A DNA stretch of 64,000 bases from Alphaproteobacteria bacterium (GCA_021774445.1 JAJFJA010000046.1:112562-176561), one strand, 5' to 3'. Positions 20,432-31,441 are shown, numbered from the stretch's first letter. Numbers and translations are program-made. The notes: generated by a model not told the origin, from the sequence alone.

Positions 20432-21718
20432 ATGCTTGAGACGTATTTCAAGCTGAAGGAGCACGGCACCTCGGTGCGGACCGAGGTCATCGCTGGGCTC
20501 ACCACGTTTCTTACGATGGCGTACATTCTGCTGGTCAATCCCGACATCCTGTCGGCAGCCGGCATGGACAAGAACGCGGTCTTCGTCGCCACCATCATCG
20601 CGGCCGCGGCAGGCTCGCTCATCATGGGCCTATATGCCAACTACCCGATCGCGCTCGCGCCCGGGCTCGGGCTCAACGCGTTCTTCTCGTTCACGGTCGT
20701 TCTTGAGATGGGCCATCCCTGGCAGGTCGCGCTTGGCGCCGTGTTCATCTCCGGTGTCGTTTTCCTGATCCTCAGCATCCTGCCGGTACGCGAGTGGATC
20801 ATCAACTCGATCCCGAAATCGCTAAAAATGGCGATCTCTGCCGGCATTGGTTTCTTCATTTTCTTCATCGCGCTGCAGTTCTCCGGCATCAGCGTGCCGG
20901 GCGGCGCCTTGGTCACCCTCGGCGACGTCACGGCCGGGCCGGTCATTCTGGTCGCCATCGGCTTCATCGCCATCGTCGGCCTCGACGCGATGAAGGTCCC
21001 CGGCGCCATCGTCCTGGGCATTCTGGGCACGACCGTTCTCAGTATCATATTCGGGCTCAGCGAGTTTCAGGGCATTGTGTCCGCCCCGCCGAATCCGGCA
21101 CCGACACTGTTCCAGCTGGATATTATCGGGGCGCTGGACGTCACGCTGATTTCGGTCATCTTCGCGTTCCTGTTCGTTGACCTGTTCGATACCGCAGGCA
21201 CGCTGGTCGGCGTCTCGCACCGGGCCGGATTGCTCGATGAGAACGGCAACCTGCCCCGTCTCGGCAAGGCACTTACCGCCGATAGCGGCGCCACCATTAT
21301 CGGCTCGCTCTTCGGCACATCGACGACCACCAGCTATATCGAGAGTGCGGCCGGCGTCCGCGCCGGTGGGCGCACCGGCCTCACCGCCGTGGTTGTGGCC
21401 GTCTTGTTCCTGCTGGCGCTATTCTTCGCCCCACTGGCCAACACCGTGCCGCGCTTCGCCACGGCGCCCGCGTTGTTGTTCATCGGTATCGTCATGGCCA
21501 AGGGCCTGATCGAAATCGACTGGGAGGATGTTACCGAATATGTCCCGGCGGTCGTGACGGCCCTGGTCATGCCCTTCGCCTTTTCCATCGCGGAAGGCAT
21601 CGCCATCGGCTTTATCGTCTTTGCCGGCGTCAAGATCGTCAGCAGGCGATTCGATGACCTGACCCCTGCCGTTATCGTGCTGGCGGTTCTGTTCTTGCTG
21701 AAGTTCGCATTTCTATAG
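20432..21718 (+). CDS. NCS2-type purine permease, AzgA-like
   Basis: Inner-membrane proton symporter for purine bases, probably guanine, hypoxanthine or adenine. It has 428 residues and about 12-14 membrane segments. Family motifs visible are TFLTMAYILLVNPDIL near residue 25, APGLGLNAFFSF near 75, and the substrate-site segment GSLFGTSTTTSYIESAAGV near 285-303, which is diagnostic of AzgA/PbuG transporters. A GGGGGG ribosome binding site precedes ATG. It is the only plus-strand gene in the first 42 kb and ends at a strong hairpin, which suggests it was inserted as an independent unit. The exact purine specificity is not visible. Confidence 0.9.
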   Translation: MLETYFKLKEHGTSVRTEVIAGLTTFLTMAYILLVNPDILSAAGMDKNAVFVATIIAAAAGSLIMGLYANYPIALAPGLGLNAFFSFTVVLEMGHPWQVALGAVFISGVVFLILSILPVREWIINSIPKSLKMAISAGIGFFIFFIALQFSGISVPGGALVTLGDVTAGPVILVAIGFIAIVGLDAMKVPGAIVLGILGTTVLSIIFGLSEFQGIVSAPPNPAPTLFQLDIIGALDVTLISVIFAFLFVDLFDTAGTLVGVSHRAGLLDENGNLPRLGKALTADSGATIIGSLFGTSTTTSYIESAAGVRAGGRTGLTAVVVAVLFLLALFFAPLANTVPRFATAPALLFIGIVMAKGLIEIDWEDVTEYVPAVVTALVMPFAFSIAEGIAIGFIVFAGVKIVSRRFDDLTPAVIVLAVLFLLKFAFL

Positions 21719-21728
21719 TCGGTACAGG

Positions 21729-21760
21729 TAAAGGGAGACGCTACAGCGCGTCTCCCTTTA
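21729..21760. terminator. Bidirectional hairpin terminator
   Basis: A perfect 13-base inverted repeat: taaagggagacgc at 21729-21741, a 6-base loop, and its exact complement at 21748-21760. It lies in the 45-base gap between the convergent ends of the purine permease (stop at 21718) and the glycosylase gene (stop at 21764), so it can stop transcription from both sides. A-rich and T-rich bases at the stem feet replace a separate T run. Confidence 0.8.
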
Positions 21761-21763
21761 CGG

Positions 21764-22300
21764 CTAAGCCGCCATCCAGGGCGGATTGAGCGCGACGATC
21801 CGGGCGTAAACCGGGCAGTGCTCGTGATGCGCGCCGGCCAATATGCCGGTACTCATCAGAAATTCACCGGTGATTTCGCCACCGGTGAACAAGAACGTCT
21901 TCTTGAATAATTTCACCCATTCCGGCTTGCTTAGCGGGTGATGCGCCTCTAGCCACGCCGCGAAACCGCCATGGCTTTCGCGCATCGCTTGGATGCGCCG
22001 GGCATTTTCTATCGCCGCGTCAACCTTGAGCTTGTTGCGGATAATACTGGCGTCGGCCAAGAGCCGTATCCGGTCTCCCTTGCCATAACCAGCAACTCTG
22101 TCCACCTCAAAACCATCGAACGCCTGTTGAAAGCCACGTCGCTTCTTGAGGATCGTGAGCCAGCTTAGGCCCGCCTGATTGATCTCCAACACCAACCGTT
22201 CGAGCAGCACCGACTCATCGCGGGTCGGAAAACCGTACTCTTCATCGTGATAGGGCCCATGCCATTCATGCCCCGGCGCCACATCGCAGTAGCCACTCAT
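21764..22300 (-). CDS. DNA-3-methyladenine glycosylase I (Tag)
   Basis: Base-excision repair enzyme that removes 3-methyladenine. The start at ATG 22300 (MSGYCDVAPGHEW) gives 178 residues; the frame continues upstream to 22522 but that part overlaps the DUF1467 gene. Features of the Tag family are a Cys near residue 5 and His in GPYHDEEYGFP (zinc ligands), the catalytic-pocket segment INQAGLSWLTILKKR near 50-60, and a C-terminal HHEHCPVY that supplies the other zinc ligands. It starts 12 bases after the DUF1467 stop and ends at the shared terminator. Confidence 0.9.
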   Translation of the reverse strand: MSGYCDVAPGHEWHGPYHDEEYGFPTRDESVLLERLVLEINQAGLSWLTILKKRRGFQQAFDGFEVDRVAGYGKGDRIRLLADASIIRNKLKVDAAIENARRIQAMRESHGGFAAWLEAHHPLSKPEWVKLFKKTFLFTGGEITGEFLMSTGILAGAHHEHCPVYARIVALNPPWMAA

Positions 22301-22311
22301 CCGCCGCGACC

Positions 22312-22563
22312 CTAGGTCGGCCGCAGGCGATCGCCAAACAGCGAGATCACCCCCGCGTCGGTCGCCCAAAATACGATCGCGAACACCACAATAGCGATCC
22401 CGGTTGTGATCCCGGCTTTCAGCAGCAGTCGCGGATTCGCCGGCGCCCCGGGATCGTCCCCAGGTGCCGGATCCTCCTGCTGCCGAATCCCGAACGGCAA
22501 CACCAAGAACAACACCATCCACCAGATGATGATGAATATGACCACGGCGCTAACGGGGTTCAT
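22312..22563 (-). CDS. DUF1467-family small membrane protein
   Basis: An 83-residue inner-membrane protein with two hydrophobic helices (about residues 5-24 and 50-72) separated by an acidic, proline-rich loop with GIRQQEDPAPGDDPGAP. The segment WWMVLFLVLPFGIRQQ is typical of DUF1467, a family found next to mce and rnj in alphaproteobacteria. Function is unknown. It follows mce by 7 bases and belongs to the same operon. Confidence 0.85.
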   Translation of the reverse strand: MNPVSAVVIFIIIWWMVLFLVLPFGIRQQEDPAPGDDPGAPANPRLLLKAGITTGIAIVVFAIVFWATDAGVISLFGDRLRPT

Positions 22564-22570
22564 GGCGGTC

Positions 22571-22975
22571 CTAAACCTGCTCCAACTCGATCAGCGTGCC
22601 GCAAAAGTCCTTCGGATGAAGGAACAGCACCGGCTTGCCATGCGCACCGGCCTTCGGCTCGCCGTCACCCAGCACGCGGACACCCCTGGCCACCAAGCGG
22701 TCCCGCGCCGCTAGGATATCGCTGACCTCGTAGCACAGGTGATGCATCCCCCCGCCGGGATTTCGCGCCAGGAATCTGGCAACCGGCGATGCCTCCCCCA
22801 GCGGTTGCAGCAGCTCGATCTTGGTATTGTCCAGGGTCACGAAAACAGTCGTCACCCCATGCTCGGGCAAATCGACCGGCTTGCCGACGTCGGCCCCTAG
22901 GATATCGCGATAAACGCCGGCGGCTTGCTGAATATCCGCCACCACGATGGCAACATGGTTCAAACGCCCGATCAT
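22571..22975 (-). CDS. mce: Methylmalonyl-CoA epimerase
   Basis: Interconverts (R)- and (S)-methylmalonyl-CoA, linking propionyl-CoA breakdown to succinyl-CoA. It has 134 residues and the vicinal-oxygen-chelate fold. The metal ligands are visible: His7 in LNHVAIVV, a His in GGGMHHLCYEV near residue 78, and a Glu in GTLIELEQV at the C-terminus. Its ATG overlaps the rnj stop (4 bases), so its translation is likely coupled to RNase J. The mutase gene is not in the window. Confidence 0.9.
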   Translation of the reverse strand: MIGRLNHVAIVVADIQQAAGVYRDILGADVGKPVDLPEHGVTTVFVTLDNTKIELLQPLGEASPVARFLARNPGGGMHHLCYEVSDILAARDRLVARGVRVLGDGEPKAGAHGKPVLFLHPKDFCGTLIELEQV

Positions 22976-24666
22976 CCCGCATCCTGCAATCGCACCAGAT
23001 GCACATTGACCGTCGGTTTCTTGCCCATCTCAACGCGAAAGAAGCGCCGAACCGCCCGCTGTACCGTGTCCTTGATCGTCACATCGTCGCGCAGCGACTT
23101 GGCTGACAGCGCATCGATCGCGTCGCAAACATCGGCGATTACGTCTTCCAGCATTTCCGCATCGCCGTTGCCGTTACCCAGCAAGCCGGGCGCCGAAAGC
23201 TGCGGGTCCGCCACGACTTCACCGTCGCCATCGACCACCAGGCTCAACACCGCGCTGCCATGCCAAAGCATACGCTGCCGTCGGCGAATCCCCTCCCCCG
23301 ACAACGACACCAGACGCGTCCCATCCAAGGCCAATCGGCCATGTAGAACCTGCCCGACGATCTCCGGCTCACCGGGCCCAAGCTTGAGCACATCACCGTT
23401 GCCGATCACCGGCGTATGCGGCACTTGGCACGCTTGCGCCAACTCGGCATGGCCCAACATATGCCGGGCCTCACCATGCACCGGAACGGCGATCTTCGGG
23501 CGTATCCATTGATACATGCTGATCAGCTCATCCCGTGCCGGATGCCCCGAAACATGCACCCGATGATCCTGGTCGGTCACCAGTTCCACGCCAAGATTCA
23601 GCAGCTGATTGTGTAGATTGCCAATCGATTTTTCGTTGCCCGGGATAATCCGCGACGAGAATATCGCCACATCGCCTTTTTCCAGCGCCATCCGCGGATG
23701 GTCGCCGCGCGCGATGCGGGCGAGCGCGGACCGTGGCTCACCCTGGCTCCCCGTGCAAATCAACAATTGTCGATCACGCGGCACGTAGCCCGCGTCATAT
23801 TCCGTCACGAACGCCGGCAGGTTCGCCAAATAGCCTGTCTCTCGCGCCGCCTCGGTGATCCGCCATAACGACCGCCCCACCAGGATCACACTACGGTCAT
23901 GGGCGGCGGCGACCTCGGCAATCGTCTGCACCCGCGCAATGTTGCTGGCGAAGCAGGTTACCGCGACCCGGTTCTCGTAACCGCCAACCAGCTTTAGTAG
24001 GTTCTCGCGCACCTCGGCTTCCGAGCCGGAATCACCCTCCACCAGGGCATTGGTGGAGTCGCCGATCATCGCCAGCACGCCCTCTTCACCGAGCCGACGC
24101 AAGGCTTTCTCGTCCGCCTTGTCGCCGATCAGCGGGTCCGGATCTAGTTTCCAGTCCCCGGTATGCAGCACGGTACCGACCGCGGTGCGGACGACGACCG
24201 CGCTCGGCTCCGGTATGGAGTGGGTCAGCGTGATCAGTTCCAGGTCAAACGGTCCGACATCGAACCGTCCGGACATCGGGATTTCGGTAATCTTCGCCTG
24301 ACCGTCCAGCCCAGCCTCCGCCAGCTTGCGCTGCAGCAGCGCCGCCGTGAAAGGTGTCGCGAACAACGGGCAGCGAAGCTGCGGCCACAGATAGGCGACC
24401 GCGCCGATATGGTCCTCATGGCCATGGGTTAGTACCAGCCCGGCCAACTGGTCCGCCCGCCGCACGATGAAATCCGGGTCCGGCATCATCACATCGACAC
24501 CGGGCGTGGTTGCATCCCCGAAGGTCACACCGCAATCGATCATTAACCACCGGCCGCCATAGCCATAAAGATTGAGATTCATCCCAATCTCTCCGGCCCC
24601 ACCCAACGGCAAGAAAATCAGTTCGTCGTCGCGCCAGCTTATTTCGACGTCATAACTATCCGCCAC
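22972..24666 (-). CDS. rnj: Ribonuclease J
   Basis: Metallo-beta-lactamase-fold RNase with endo- and 5'-3' exonuclease activity, active in mRNA decay and rRNA maturation. It has 564 residues. The zinc motif HGHEDHIGA is near residue 80, followed by the beta-CASP domain (MIGDSTNAL near 195, CFASNIARV near 240, and VHVSGHPARDE near 370) and a C-terminal dimerisation domain. It starts 2 bases after coaX ends. Alphaproteobacteria have both RNase E and RNase J, and this is the standard location. Confidence 0.95.
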   Translation of the reverse strand: MADSYDVEISWRDDELIFLPLGGAGEIGMNLNLYGYGGRWLMIDCGVTFGDATTPGVDVMMPDPDFIVRRADQLAGLVLTHGHEDHIGAVAYLWPQLRCPLFATPFTAALLQRKLAEAGLDGQAKITEIPMSGRFDVGPFDLELITLTHSIPEPSAVVVRTAVGTVLHTGDWKLDPDPLIGDKADEKALRRLGEEGVLAMIGDSTNALVEGDSGSEAEVRENLLKLVGGYENRVAVTCFASNIARVQTIAEVAAAHDRSVILVGRSLWRITEAARETGYLANLPAFVTEYDAGYVPRDRQLLICTGSQGEPRSALARIARGDHPRMALEKGDVAIFSSRIIPGNEKSIGNLHNQLLNLGVELVTDQDHRVHVSGHPARDELISMYQWIRPKIAVPVHGEARHMLGHAELAQACQVPHTPVIGNGDVLKLGPGEPEIVGQVLHGRLALDGTRLVSLSGEGIRRRQRMLWHGSAVLSLVVDGDGEVVADPQLSAPGLLGNGNGDAEMLEDVIADVCDAIDALSAKSLRDDVTIKDTVQRAVRRFFRVEMGKKPTVNVHLVRLQDAG

Positions 24667-24668
24667 GC

Positions 24669-25448
24669 TTAGGCCTCGACATTGCGGCGGTAGATCTCGA
24701 CCAAACCACGCACGGTGAGATCGCCGCGCACATGGTCGATAACATCCGTCACGTCGGCAAGCATCGGCGCTAAGCCACCGGTGGCAACCACCGTCATCGG
24801 CTCGCCATACTCCGCACTAATCCGCTTCACCATGCCCTCGACCATCGACACATAACCCCAAAATATGCCCGATTGCATCGCCGGCACCGTCGCATCGCCA
24901 ATCACCTTCTTCGGCCGGCTGACCGCTACCCTCGGCAATTGGGCCGCCGCCATGCACAGGGCCTCCACCGACAGATTGATCCCCGGCGCAATAACGCCGC
25001 CGCAATAGTTGCCTTCGGTACTGACGATATCGAACGTCGTCGCGGTCCCAAAATCAATGACGATAAGCGCGCCCTCATGCATGTTGTGCGCAGCGACGGC
25101 ATTGACCAACCTGTCTGCTCCAGCCTGCTCGGGCCGCGCCATCAGGACTTCCAGACCGAGCTTCACCGCGGCGTCGCCGATTACCAGTGGCTCCGTATTG
25201 AAATAGTTCCGCACTAACGTCCTCAGCTCAAAACGCGCGGACGGCACGACATTTGCGATAATCGCGGCAGTGACATCCGCGGTTCGGAGGTTCTTCAGGC
25301 CCATCAATTGGGTGAGCCACACGGCATACTCGTCCGCCGTCCGATGCGCATCGGTCGAGGCACGCCACATGCCCATTTCCCGATCGCCATCAAACACCGC
25401 GAAAACTGTGTTCGTATTACCGCAATCTATAGTCAACAGCATCGCCAT
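24669..25448 (-). CDS. coaX: Type III pantothenate kinase
   Basis: First step of coenzyme A synthesis (pantothenate to 4'-phosphopantothenate), of the feedback-insensitive type III class. It has 259 residues and an ASKHA fold. It begins with the phosphate-binding DCGNTNTVFAVFDGD. MARPEQAGADRLVNAVAAH (about residues 102-120) includes the dimer and pantothenate site, followed by VIDFGTATTFD with the catalytic Asp. It starts 4 bases after birA ends, forming a cofactor pair (biotin, CoA) downstream of complex I. Confidence 0.95.
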   Translation of the reverse strand: MAMLLTIDCGNTNTVFAVFDGDREMGMWRASTDAHRTADEYAVWLTQLMGLKNLRTADVTAAIIANVVPSARFELRTLVRNYFNTEPLVIGDAAVKLGLEVLMARPEQAGADRLVNAVAAHNMHEGALIVIDFGTATTFDIVSTEGNYCGGVIAPGINLSVEALCMAAAQLPRVAVSRPKKVIGDATVPAMQSGIFWGYVSMVEGMVKRISAEYGEPMTVVATGGLAPMLADVTDVIDHVRGDLTVRGLVEIYRRNVEA

Positions 25449-25452
25449 GCCC

Positions 25453-26205
25453 TCAAGCCGCTGCCGGAAACACGTCGCCGGAATTGATGACGCGTCGTCC
25501 CTCTACCGTATCCAACAACATGGCGCCGTCGCCATCCAGGTCGACAAATCGGCCCCTAAGCTCACCCGATGGCGTCCTAACCACGACGTCGCTGCCGAGA
25601 TTTGCCGCCCGACTCAGCCATGCCTGGCGCACCGGCGCAAAACCCTCCCGCTGCCATCGGTCCAACCAAGTCGCTTGCCGAGCCACAATCGCGTACAGCA
25701 GTGTCTCCACCTCGACGGCCGCCCCAGCCGCGTGCAGGCTGGTCGCGACCAGTCCCGGCCTGTCCGGGTGGCTGGCAACATTCACACCGATGCCCACGAC
25801 CAGCCAAGCCAGCGATCCGCCCGCCTCCGATGCGCTCTCCAGTAAGATCCCGCTGAGCTTCCTGCCCTCCAACAACACGTCGTTGGGCCATTTCAGGGCG
25901 ACGGCCGGCAGCGCCGGTGCGCAGGCCGCAATGCCATCGGCCACCGCCAACCCGGTCGCGAACCCGAGCTGCATGATACGCGTCGCCGGGCCGGCCGGCC
26001 GCAGAATAATCGACATATAGAGGTTGCCGACCGGCGATGCCCAATCATGCCCCTGCCGGCCGCGCCCTTTGGTTTGCTCTCGCCCCCACACAACCGTCCA
26101 CGGTGCGGCGCCGGCGGCGGCCAAGGTTTTCGCCTCGTCATTGGTGCTGGCAATGCTATCCAGCGCAACGATCCGGCAGTCGGCCGGCAAGGCCACATCG
26201 ATCAT
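25453..26205 (-). CDS. birA: Biotin-[acetyl-CoA-carboxylase] ligase
   Basis: Attaches biotin to carboxylase carrier proteins. The 250 residues correspond to the catalytic and C-terminal domains only. The N-terminal helix-turn-helix of E. coli BirA is missing, so this is a ligase and not a repressor. Key motifs are [15 protein letters not shown] (biotinyl-AMP loop, about residues 44-58), [10 protein letters not shown] (with the biotin-binding Lys) and LVVGIGVNV. Its start overlaps the nuoN stop by 4 bases, tying its translation to the nuo operon. Confidence 0.94.
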   Translation of the reverse strand: MIDVALPADCRIVALDSIASTNDEAKTLAAAGAAPWTVVWGREQTKGRGRQGHDWASPVGNLYMSIILRPAGPATRIMQLGFATGLAVADGIAACAPALPAVALKWPNDVLLEGRKLSGILLESASEAGGSLAWLVVGIGVNVASHPDRPGLVATSLHAAGAAVEVETLLYAIVARQATWLDRWQREGFAPVRQAWLSRAANLGSDVVVRTPSGELRGRFVDLDGDGAMLLDTVEGRRVINSGDVFPAAA

Positions 26206-27650
26206 GCGCTGAAGAAGAGCCTGACCGCCTGCTCCGCGCCGTTGAGCACCGGCGACAAGACCATGAAGAACAGCAATGTAACCAGACCTGTCCCCACCAG
26301 AATCGCGGAAATTTCACGCCCCGGTCGGTCGAACGCATCGGCCGGTTCGTCGAAATACATCAGCTTGACGATCCGCAGGTAGTAGAACGCCGCCACCACA
26401 CTCGTCAGCAGCCCGACCACCGCCAAGGTAAACAATCCCGCCTCGATGGCCGCGAGGAAGACGTAGAGCTTGCCAAAGAAGCCCGCAAGCGGCGGAATGC
26501 CGGCCATTGAGAACATGAACACAGCCAACGCCAAGGCCATCGCCGGATTGGTCCGGCTGAGCCCCGCCAACTCGTTGATCCCCTCCACCATGCGCCCATT
26601 GCGCCGCATCGCCAGAATGCAGGCGAACGCGCCGGTATTCATGAACAGATAGATCGAGAGATAGAGCAGCACGGCCTGGGCACCGGTTTCATTGCCGGCC
26701 GCCAATCCGACCAGCGCGTAACCCATATTGCCGATGGAGCTGTAGGCCATCAGCCGCTTGATATTGGTCTGGTTGATCGCCGCCAGTGCCCCCAGGATCA
26801 TTGAGGCCAGCGAGATGAACACAATCACCTGCTGCCACTGCTCCACCAAGGCGCCGAACGGGCCGATCATGACCCGCACGAAAAGCACCATCGCGGCGAT
26901 TTTCGGCGCCACCGCGAAGAAAGCCGTGACCGGCGTCGGCGCGCCTTCGTAAACGTCCGGCGTCCACATATGGAACGGCACCGCCGAGACCTTGAAGGCC
27001 AACCCCGCCACAATAAACACCAGCCCGATGACCAAACCCACCGGCTGACCGCCACCCTCGTTGCTGGCGAACACTGTGGCCAGATTCTCGAAGCTGGTGG
27101 TTCCGGCGAAACCGTAGACCATCGACATGCCGTACAACAGGATGCCGGAGCTCAACGCGCCGAGAACGAAATACTTAAGCCCAGCCTCCGACGACCGCAC
27201 CGCATCGCGGCGAAAGGCGGCGATCACATAGAGCGACAGGCTCTGCAGTTCGACACCCAAATACAATGAAATGAGGTCACTGGCCGAAACCATCATCAAC
27301 ATGCCCAATACGGCATAGACGACGAGCACCGGGAACTCGAACCTGTTGATCCGCTCCCGCTGATTATAGGAAACCGATAGCACCAATGTTAACGCCGCAC
27401 CCAATAACACCAGGATCTTCGCAAACACCGCGAATCCGTCGACGACAAACAAGGCATTGAAGGCGATCGTCTGCCCGCTCGGTCCGGCGAGCACCAGAAC
27501 GGCGGTGACTAGGAACACGAAAATAGCCAGATAAGTGACCAGCTTACTCGAGTCTTCACGGCGAAAAACGCCGATCATCAGCAGTACCATGCCGGCCACC
27601 GCCAGAAAGATCTCCGGCAACCCCGCCATGATATCGGTGAGAATAGTCAC
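26202..27650 (-). CDS. nuoN: NuoN, NADH-quinone oxidoreductase subunit N
   Basis: Antiporter-like proton-pumping membrane subunit of complex I. It has 482 residues and about 14 membrane helices. The key charged residues of the family are present: a Glu in the helix-5 region ([14 protein letters not shown]), a Lys in [18 protein letters not shown] and a Lys in [20 protein letters not shown]. It is the last nuo gene, 9 bases after nuoM, and overlaps birA by 4 bases. Confidence 0.97.
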   Translation of the reverse strand: MTILTDIMAGLPEIFLAVAGMVLLMIGVFRREDSSKLVTYLAIFVFLVTAVLVLAGPSGQTIAFNALFVVDGFAVFAKILVLLGAALTLVLSVSYNQRERINRFEFPVLVVYAVLGMLMMVSASDLISLYLGVELQSLSLYVIAAFRRDAVRSSEAGLKYFVLGALSSGILLYGMSMVYGFAGTTSFENLATVFASNEGGGQPVGLVIGLVFIVAGLAFKVSAVPFHMWTPDVYEGAPTPVTAFFAVAPKIAAMVLFVRVMIGPFGALVEQWQQVIVFISLASMILGALAAINQTNIKRLMAYSSIGNMGYALVGLAAGNETGAQAVLLYLSIYLFMNTGAFACILAMRRNGRMVEGINELAGLSRTNPAMALALAVFMFSMAGIPPLAGFFGKLYVFLAAIEAGLFTLAVVGLLTSVVAAFYYLRIVKLMYFDEPADAFDRPGREISAILVGTGLVTLLFFMVLSPVLNGAEQAVRLFFSA

Positions 27651-27659
27651 TTCGCCCTC

Positions 27660-29177
27660 CTAGCGCGTCGCGACACTAAGTGTGTCGGCCGCAGCCAGCG
27701 CGCTTTGGTAGTTCTCGACAATGTTTTGTACGGCAACCTCGAAGACCCCAAGGACCGGTTGCGGCTGAATTCCCATCCAAATCACCAACGCCACCAAGGG
27801 CGCGAATATCGCGATCTCGCGCGGCTCGAGATCCAGCAGGACCTTAAGTTTCTCCTTCTCCAGCTTGCCGAAGATCACCCGCCGGTAAAGGAACAGCATA
27901 TAGGCCGCGCCGAGGATAATGCCCGTGGTCGCCAGGAAAGCCACGCCGGTATGCACCTGGAAGGCGCCGACCAGTACCAAGAACTCACCGACGAAGCCGC
28001 TCGTGCCCGGCAACCCGACCGACCCCAACATGAAAATCATGAATACGAAGGCATAGCGCGGCATCCGCTCCACCACCCCGCCATAGTCCGAGATTTCCCT
28101 TGAATGCACCCTGTCGTAGACGACCCCGACGCACAGGAACAGGGCCGCCGAGATCAAGCCATGGCTAAGCATCTGGAACATTGCGCCCTGCAAGCCCTGC
28201 TGCGTGACCGTGAAGATCCCCAGGGTCACGAAACCCATATGGGCGACCGAGGAATAGGCGATCAGCTTTTTCATATCCTCCTGGGCCAGAGCCACCAGGG
28301 AGGTGTAGATGATCGCGACCACCGACAGCGTGAAGATCAGCGGCGCAAAAGCCTCGGAGGCTAAAGGCAGCATCGGTAGCGAAAAACGCAGGAAGCCATA
28401 GCCGCCCATCTTCAACAGCACGCCGGCCAAGATCACCGACCCCGCCGTCGGTGCTTCCACATGGGCATCCGGCAGCCATGTATGCACCGGCCACATCGGC
28501 ATCTTCACCGCAAAGGACGCCAGGAAGGCCAGCCACAACCATTTCTGTAGGTTGACCGGCAAATTCAGCGTCATCAGCGTCGGGATGTCCGTCGTGCCGG
28601 CCTGCAGATACAACACCAACAAGGCGGCGAGCAGCAACACCGAGCCGGCCAGCGTGTACAGGAAGAATTTGAACGCGGAATAGACCCGACGCGGCCCGCC
28701 CCATACCCCGATGATGATGAACATCGGGATCAGCACGGCTTCGAAGAAAACATAAAACAGCACGAAATCGAGCGCCGCAAAGGTGCCGATCATCATCGTC
28801 TCAAGCACCAGGAAGGCGATCATATATTCCTTCACCTTCGAGGTGATCGCCTTCCACGAAGCCAGCACACATATCGGCGTCAGGAACGTCGACAGCAGCA
28901 CGAACAGCATCGAGATGCCGTCGACGCCGAGGTGATAGGAAATGTCGAACGCCGGCAACCATTCGCGCTTCTCGACCATTTGGAATCCAGCCGTCGACGG
29001 GTCGAAATTCAGCCAGATGATCAGACTCAGCGCGAAAGTGCCCAGCGAGGTCCACAAGGCCGCGTAACGCGCGTTCCGCGCCACGATCTCCTCGTCGCCG
29101 CGCACGATCAGCACGATCAGCACCGCGCCGGCAAGCGGCAGGAATGTCGTCAGGCTTAGTAACGGAAAACTACCCAC
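27660..29177 (-). CDS. nuoM: NuoM, NADH-quinone oxidoreductase subunit M
   Basis: Proton-pumping antiporter-like subunit. It has 505 residues and about 14 membrane helices. The essential Glu is in [15 protein letters not shown] near residue 140, and conserved Lys/His residues are in [23 protein letters not shown] and [20 protein letters not shown]. It lies 13 bases downstream of nuoL. Confidence 0.97.
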   Translation of the reverse strand: MGSFPLLSLTTFLPLAGAVLIVLIVRGDEEIVARNARYAALWTSLGTFALSLIIWLNFDPSTAGFQMVEKREWLPAFDISYHLGVDGISMLFVLLSTFLTPICVLASWKAITSKVKEYMIAFLVLETMMIGTFAALDFVLFYVFFEAVLIPMFIIIGVWGGPRRVYSAFKFFLYTLAGSVLLLAALLVLYLQAGTTDIPTLMTLNLPVNLQKWLWLAFLASFAVKMPMWPVHTWLPDAHVEAPTAGSVILAGVLLKMGGYGFLRFSLPMLPLASEAFAPLIFTLSVVAIIYTSLVALAQEDMKKLIAYSSVAHMGFVTLGIFTVTQQGLQGAMFQMLSHGLISAALFLCVGVVYDRVHSREISDYGGVVERMPRYAFVFMIFMLGSVGLPGTSGFVGEFLVLVGAFQVHTGVAFLATTGIILGAAYMLFLYRRVIFGKLEKEKLKVLLDLEPREIAIFAPLVALVIWMGIQPQPVLGVFEVAVQNIVENYQSALAAADTLSVATR

Positions 29178-29190
29178 CCTCGCGGCCTCC

Positions 29191-31125
29191 CTAACCGAGC
29201 TGCACGAAAAGGTACCAGGAGACCAGCGCCGCGACGCCGATCAGCATGGCGAAGGCATAGTGGTACAAATAGCCCGACTGCAGCCGACCGGCCCGCCCGG
29301 CCAGATGCTTGGCGGCGGCGGCAATACCGTCCGGGCCGACGCCGTCGATCAGCGACCCGTCCCCGGATTTCCATAAGCCACGGCCAATCACGAACGCCGG
29401 TCGCACGAACAAGCGTTCATACAGCTCGTCGAAATACCATTTGTTGAAAACGAACTGATAGACGCCTCGGACACGTGCCACTAGGGCTCCAGGCAAGCCA
29501 GGCATCAACATATACATGATCCAAGCCAGCAGAATACCGGCAAGGCCGACAACGATCGGTGCGGCTTTCACCCAGCTCGGCAGCCCATGGTGCGCCGCTT
29601 CGATCGAGGCGTTCTCGGGCAATACCAAGATCGATTCCCGCCAAAATGCTTCCATCCCGTCGCCGACGAAGAGGTCCACCGCCAGATAGCCGGAGAAGAT
29701 GGCCCCCAGGGCCAGTACCACCAGCGGCGCAATCATCACCGGCGGTGATTCATGGGCGCCCTCATAGGTGTGCGCATCCGCCCGGGTCGGCCCATGGAAG
29801 GTCATGAACAGTAGCCGCCATGAGTAAAACGCCGTCATCAGCGCCGCCGCGATGCCGGCCCAGAAGGCAAACAACCCGGCGCCCGTATGCGCGGCAAAGG
29901 CCGATTCCAAAATGATGTCCTTGGAGTAGAATCCGGCGAAGAACGGTACCCCGGCCAACGCCAGGCTGCCGATCCACATCAACGCCGCGGTCACCCGCAT
30001 TTTCGAGAACAACCCGCCCATCTTGCGCATGTCCTGTTCGTCATGCATGCCATGGATGACGCTGCCGGCGCCAAGGAACAGCAGTGCCTTGAAGAACGCA
30101 TGGGTCATCAGATGGAAGATCGCCGCCTGATAGGCCGACACGCCGAGGGCGAAGAACATGTACCCAAGCTGGCTACAGGTCGAATAGGCAATCACCCGCT
30201 TGATATCGGTTTGCGCCAGACCGACCGTTGCCGCGAAGAACGCCGTCGACGCCCCGACGATGACCACCAGCGTCAGCGCAATCGGCGCGTATTCGAACAT
30301 CGGTGACAACCGCGCGACCATGAACACGCCGGCCGTCACCATGGTCGCCGCATGGATCAGCGCCGACACTGGCGTCGGGCCTTCCATGGCGTCCGGCAAC
30401 CAGGTGTGCAGGCCAAGCTGCGCCGATTTACCCATCGCCCCGATGAACAACAGGATCGCCAGCGTTGTCAGGATATCGACCTGAAAGCCGAGGAAGCTGA
30501 AGCTCTCCCCGGCCAGACTGGGAGTCGCCTCGAACACCGGGTCAAAGTCGAGTGTCCCGAAGGCGAAGAACACCCCGAAGATCCCCAGCACGAAGCCGAA
30601 ATCGCCGATCCTGTTCACCACGAACGCCTTGATCGCCGCCGCATTCGCGGAGTCACGGTCGAACCAGAACCCGATTAGCAGGTAGGAGGAAACACCGACC
30701 CCCTCCCAACCAAAGAACATCTGTAGGAAATTATCGGCCGACACCAGCATCAGCATGAAAAAGGTGAACAGGCTGAGAAACGCCATGAACCGCGGCACGC
30801 CCGGATCGTGGCTCATATAGCCAACGGAATAGACATGAACCATGGAGGAGACGACGGTCACGACGAACACCATCACCGCCGTCAGCGTATCGAAGCGCAG
30901 CGCCCAACTCGCCTGCAACGCGCCGGAGTCGATCCAGGTAAACAGCTCGATGGTGCGTTCGTTGCCGAGGATCGCCACGTCGTAAAACAGCACACATCCC
31001 AACACGGCCGATGCCAACATCGGCACGACCGTCGCCAGCTGGGCCCCGCGATCGCCCATCCGCTTGCCCATCGCCGCCGCGATCAGACAGCCGACAAGTG
31101 GCAGGAAAACCGCCAATACATGCAT
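29191..31125 (-). CDS. nuoL: NuoL, NADH-quinone oxidoreductase subunit L
   Basis: Distal antiporter-like proton pump of complex I. It has 644 residues: about 15 membrane helices and the long lateral C-terminal helix region typical of NuoL. Motifs are [20 protein letters not shown] (essential Glu near 143), [37 protein letters not shown] quinone/proton channel residues, and [21 protein letters not shown]. It begins 4 bases after the nuoK stop. Confidence 0.97.
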   Translation of the reverse strand: MHVLAVFLPLVGCLIAAAMGKRMGDRGAQLATVVPMLASAVLGCVLFYDVAILGNERTIELFTWIDSGALQASWALRFDTLTAVMVFVVTVVSSMVHVYSVGYMSHDPGVPRFMAFLSLFTFFMLMLVSADNFLQMFFGWEGVGVSSYLLIGFWFDRDSANAAAIKAFVVNRIGDFGFVLGIFGVFFAFGTLDFDPVFEATPSLAGESFSFLGFQVDILTTLAILLFIGAMGKSAQLGLHTWLPDAMEGPTPVSALIHAATMVTAGVFMVARLSPMFEYAPIALTLVVIVGASTAFFAATVGLAQTDIKRVIAYSTCSQLGYMFFALGVSAYQAAIFHLMTHAFFKALLFLGAGSVIHGMHDEQDMRKMGGLFSKMRVTAALMWIGSLALAGVPFFAGFYSKDIILESAFAAHTGAGLFAFWAGIAAALMTAFYSWRLLFMTFHGPTRADAHTYEGAHESPPVMIAPLVVLALGAIFSGYLAVDLFVGDGMEAFWRESILVLPENASIEAAHHGLPSWVKAAPIVVGLAGILLAWIMYMLMPGLPGALVARVRGVYQFVFNKWYFDELYERLFVRPAFVIGRGLWKSGDGSLIDGVGPDGIAAAAKHLAGRAGRLQSGYLYHYAFAMLIGVAALVSWYLFVQLG

Positions 31126-31129
31126 CGGG

Positions 31130-31441
31130 CTAGCCCTTCATCATATTGATGTCTTCGACCTCGATTGACCCTCGGTTACGGAAATAGACCACCAGGATCG
31201 CCAGCCCGATGGCCGCCTCGGCGGCGGCTACCGTTAACACGAACATGGCGAACACCTGCCCCACCAGATCGCCAAGGAAGGACGAGAACGCCACCAGATT
31301 GATGTTCACCGCCAGCAACATCAGTTCGATCGACATCAAGATGATGATCACATTCTTCCGGTTCAGGAAAATCCCGAAGATACCCAAGGTAAACAGGATC
31401 GCCGCGACGGTCAGATAATGCGCCAAGCCAATTTGCAACAT
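31130..31441 (-). CDS. nuoK: NuoK, NADH-quinone oxidoreductase subunit K
   Basis: Small membrane subunit with three helices, 103 residues. I placed the start at ATG 31441 ([10 protein letters not shown]) because it matches NuoK length and forms a TGATG overlap with the nuoJ stop. The open frame reaches back to 31720, but that part lies over nuoJ. Conserved membrane glutamates are in [11 protein letters not shown] (residue 39) and [11 protein letters not shown] (residue 75), both needed for proton transfer. Confidence 0.96.
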   Translation of the reverse strand: MLQIGLAHYLTVAAILFTLGIFGIFLNRKNVIIILMSIELMLLAVNINLVAFSSFLGDLVGQVFAMFVLTVAAAEAAIGLAILVVYFRNRGSIEVEDINMMKG

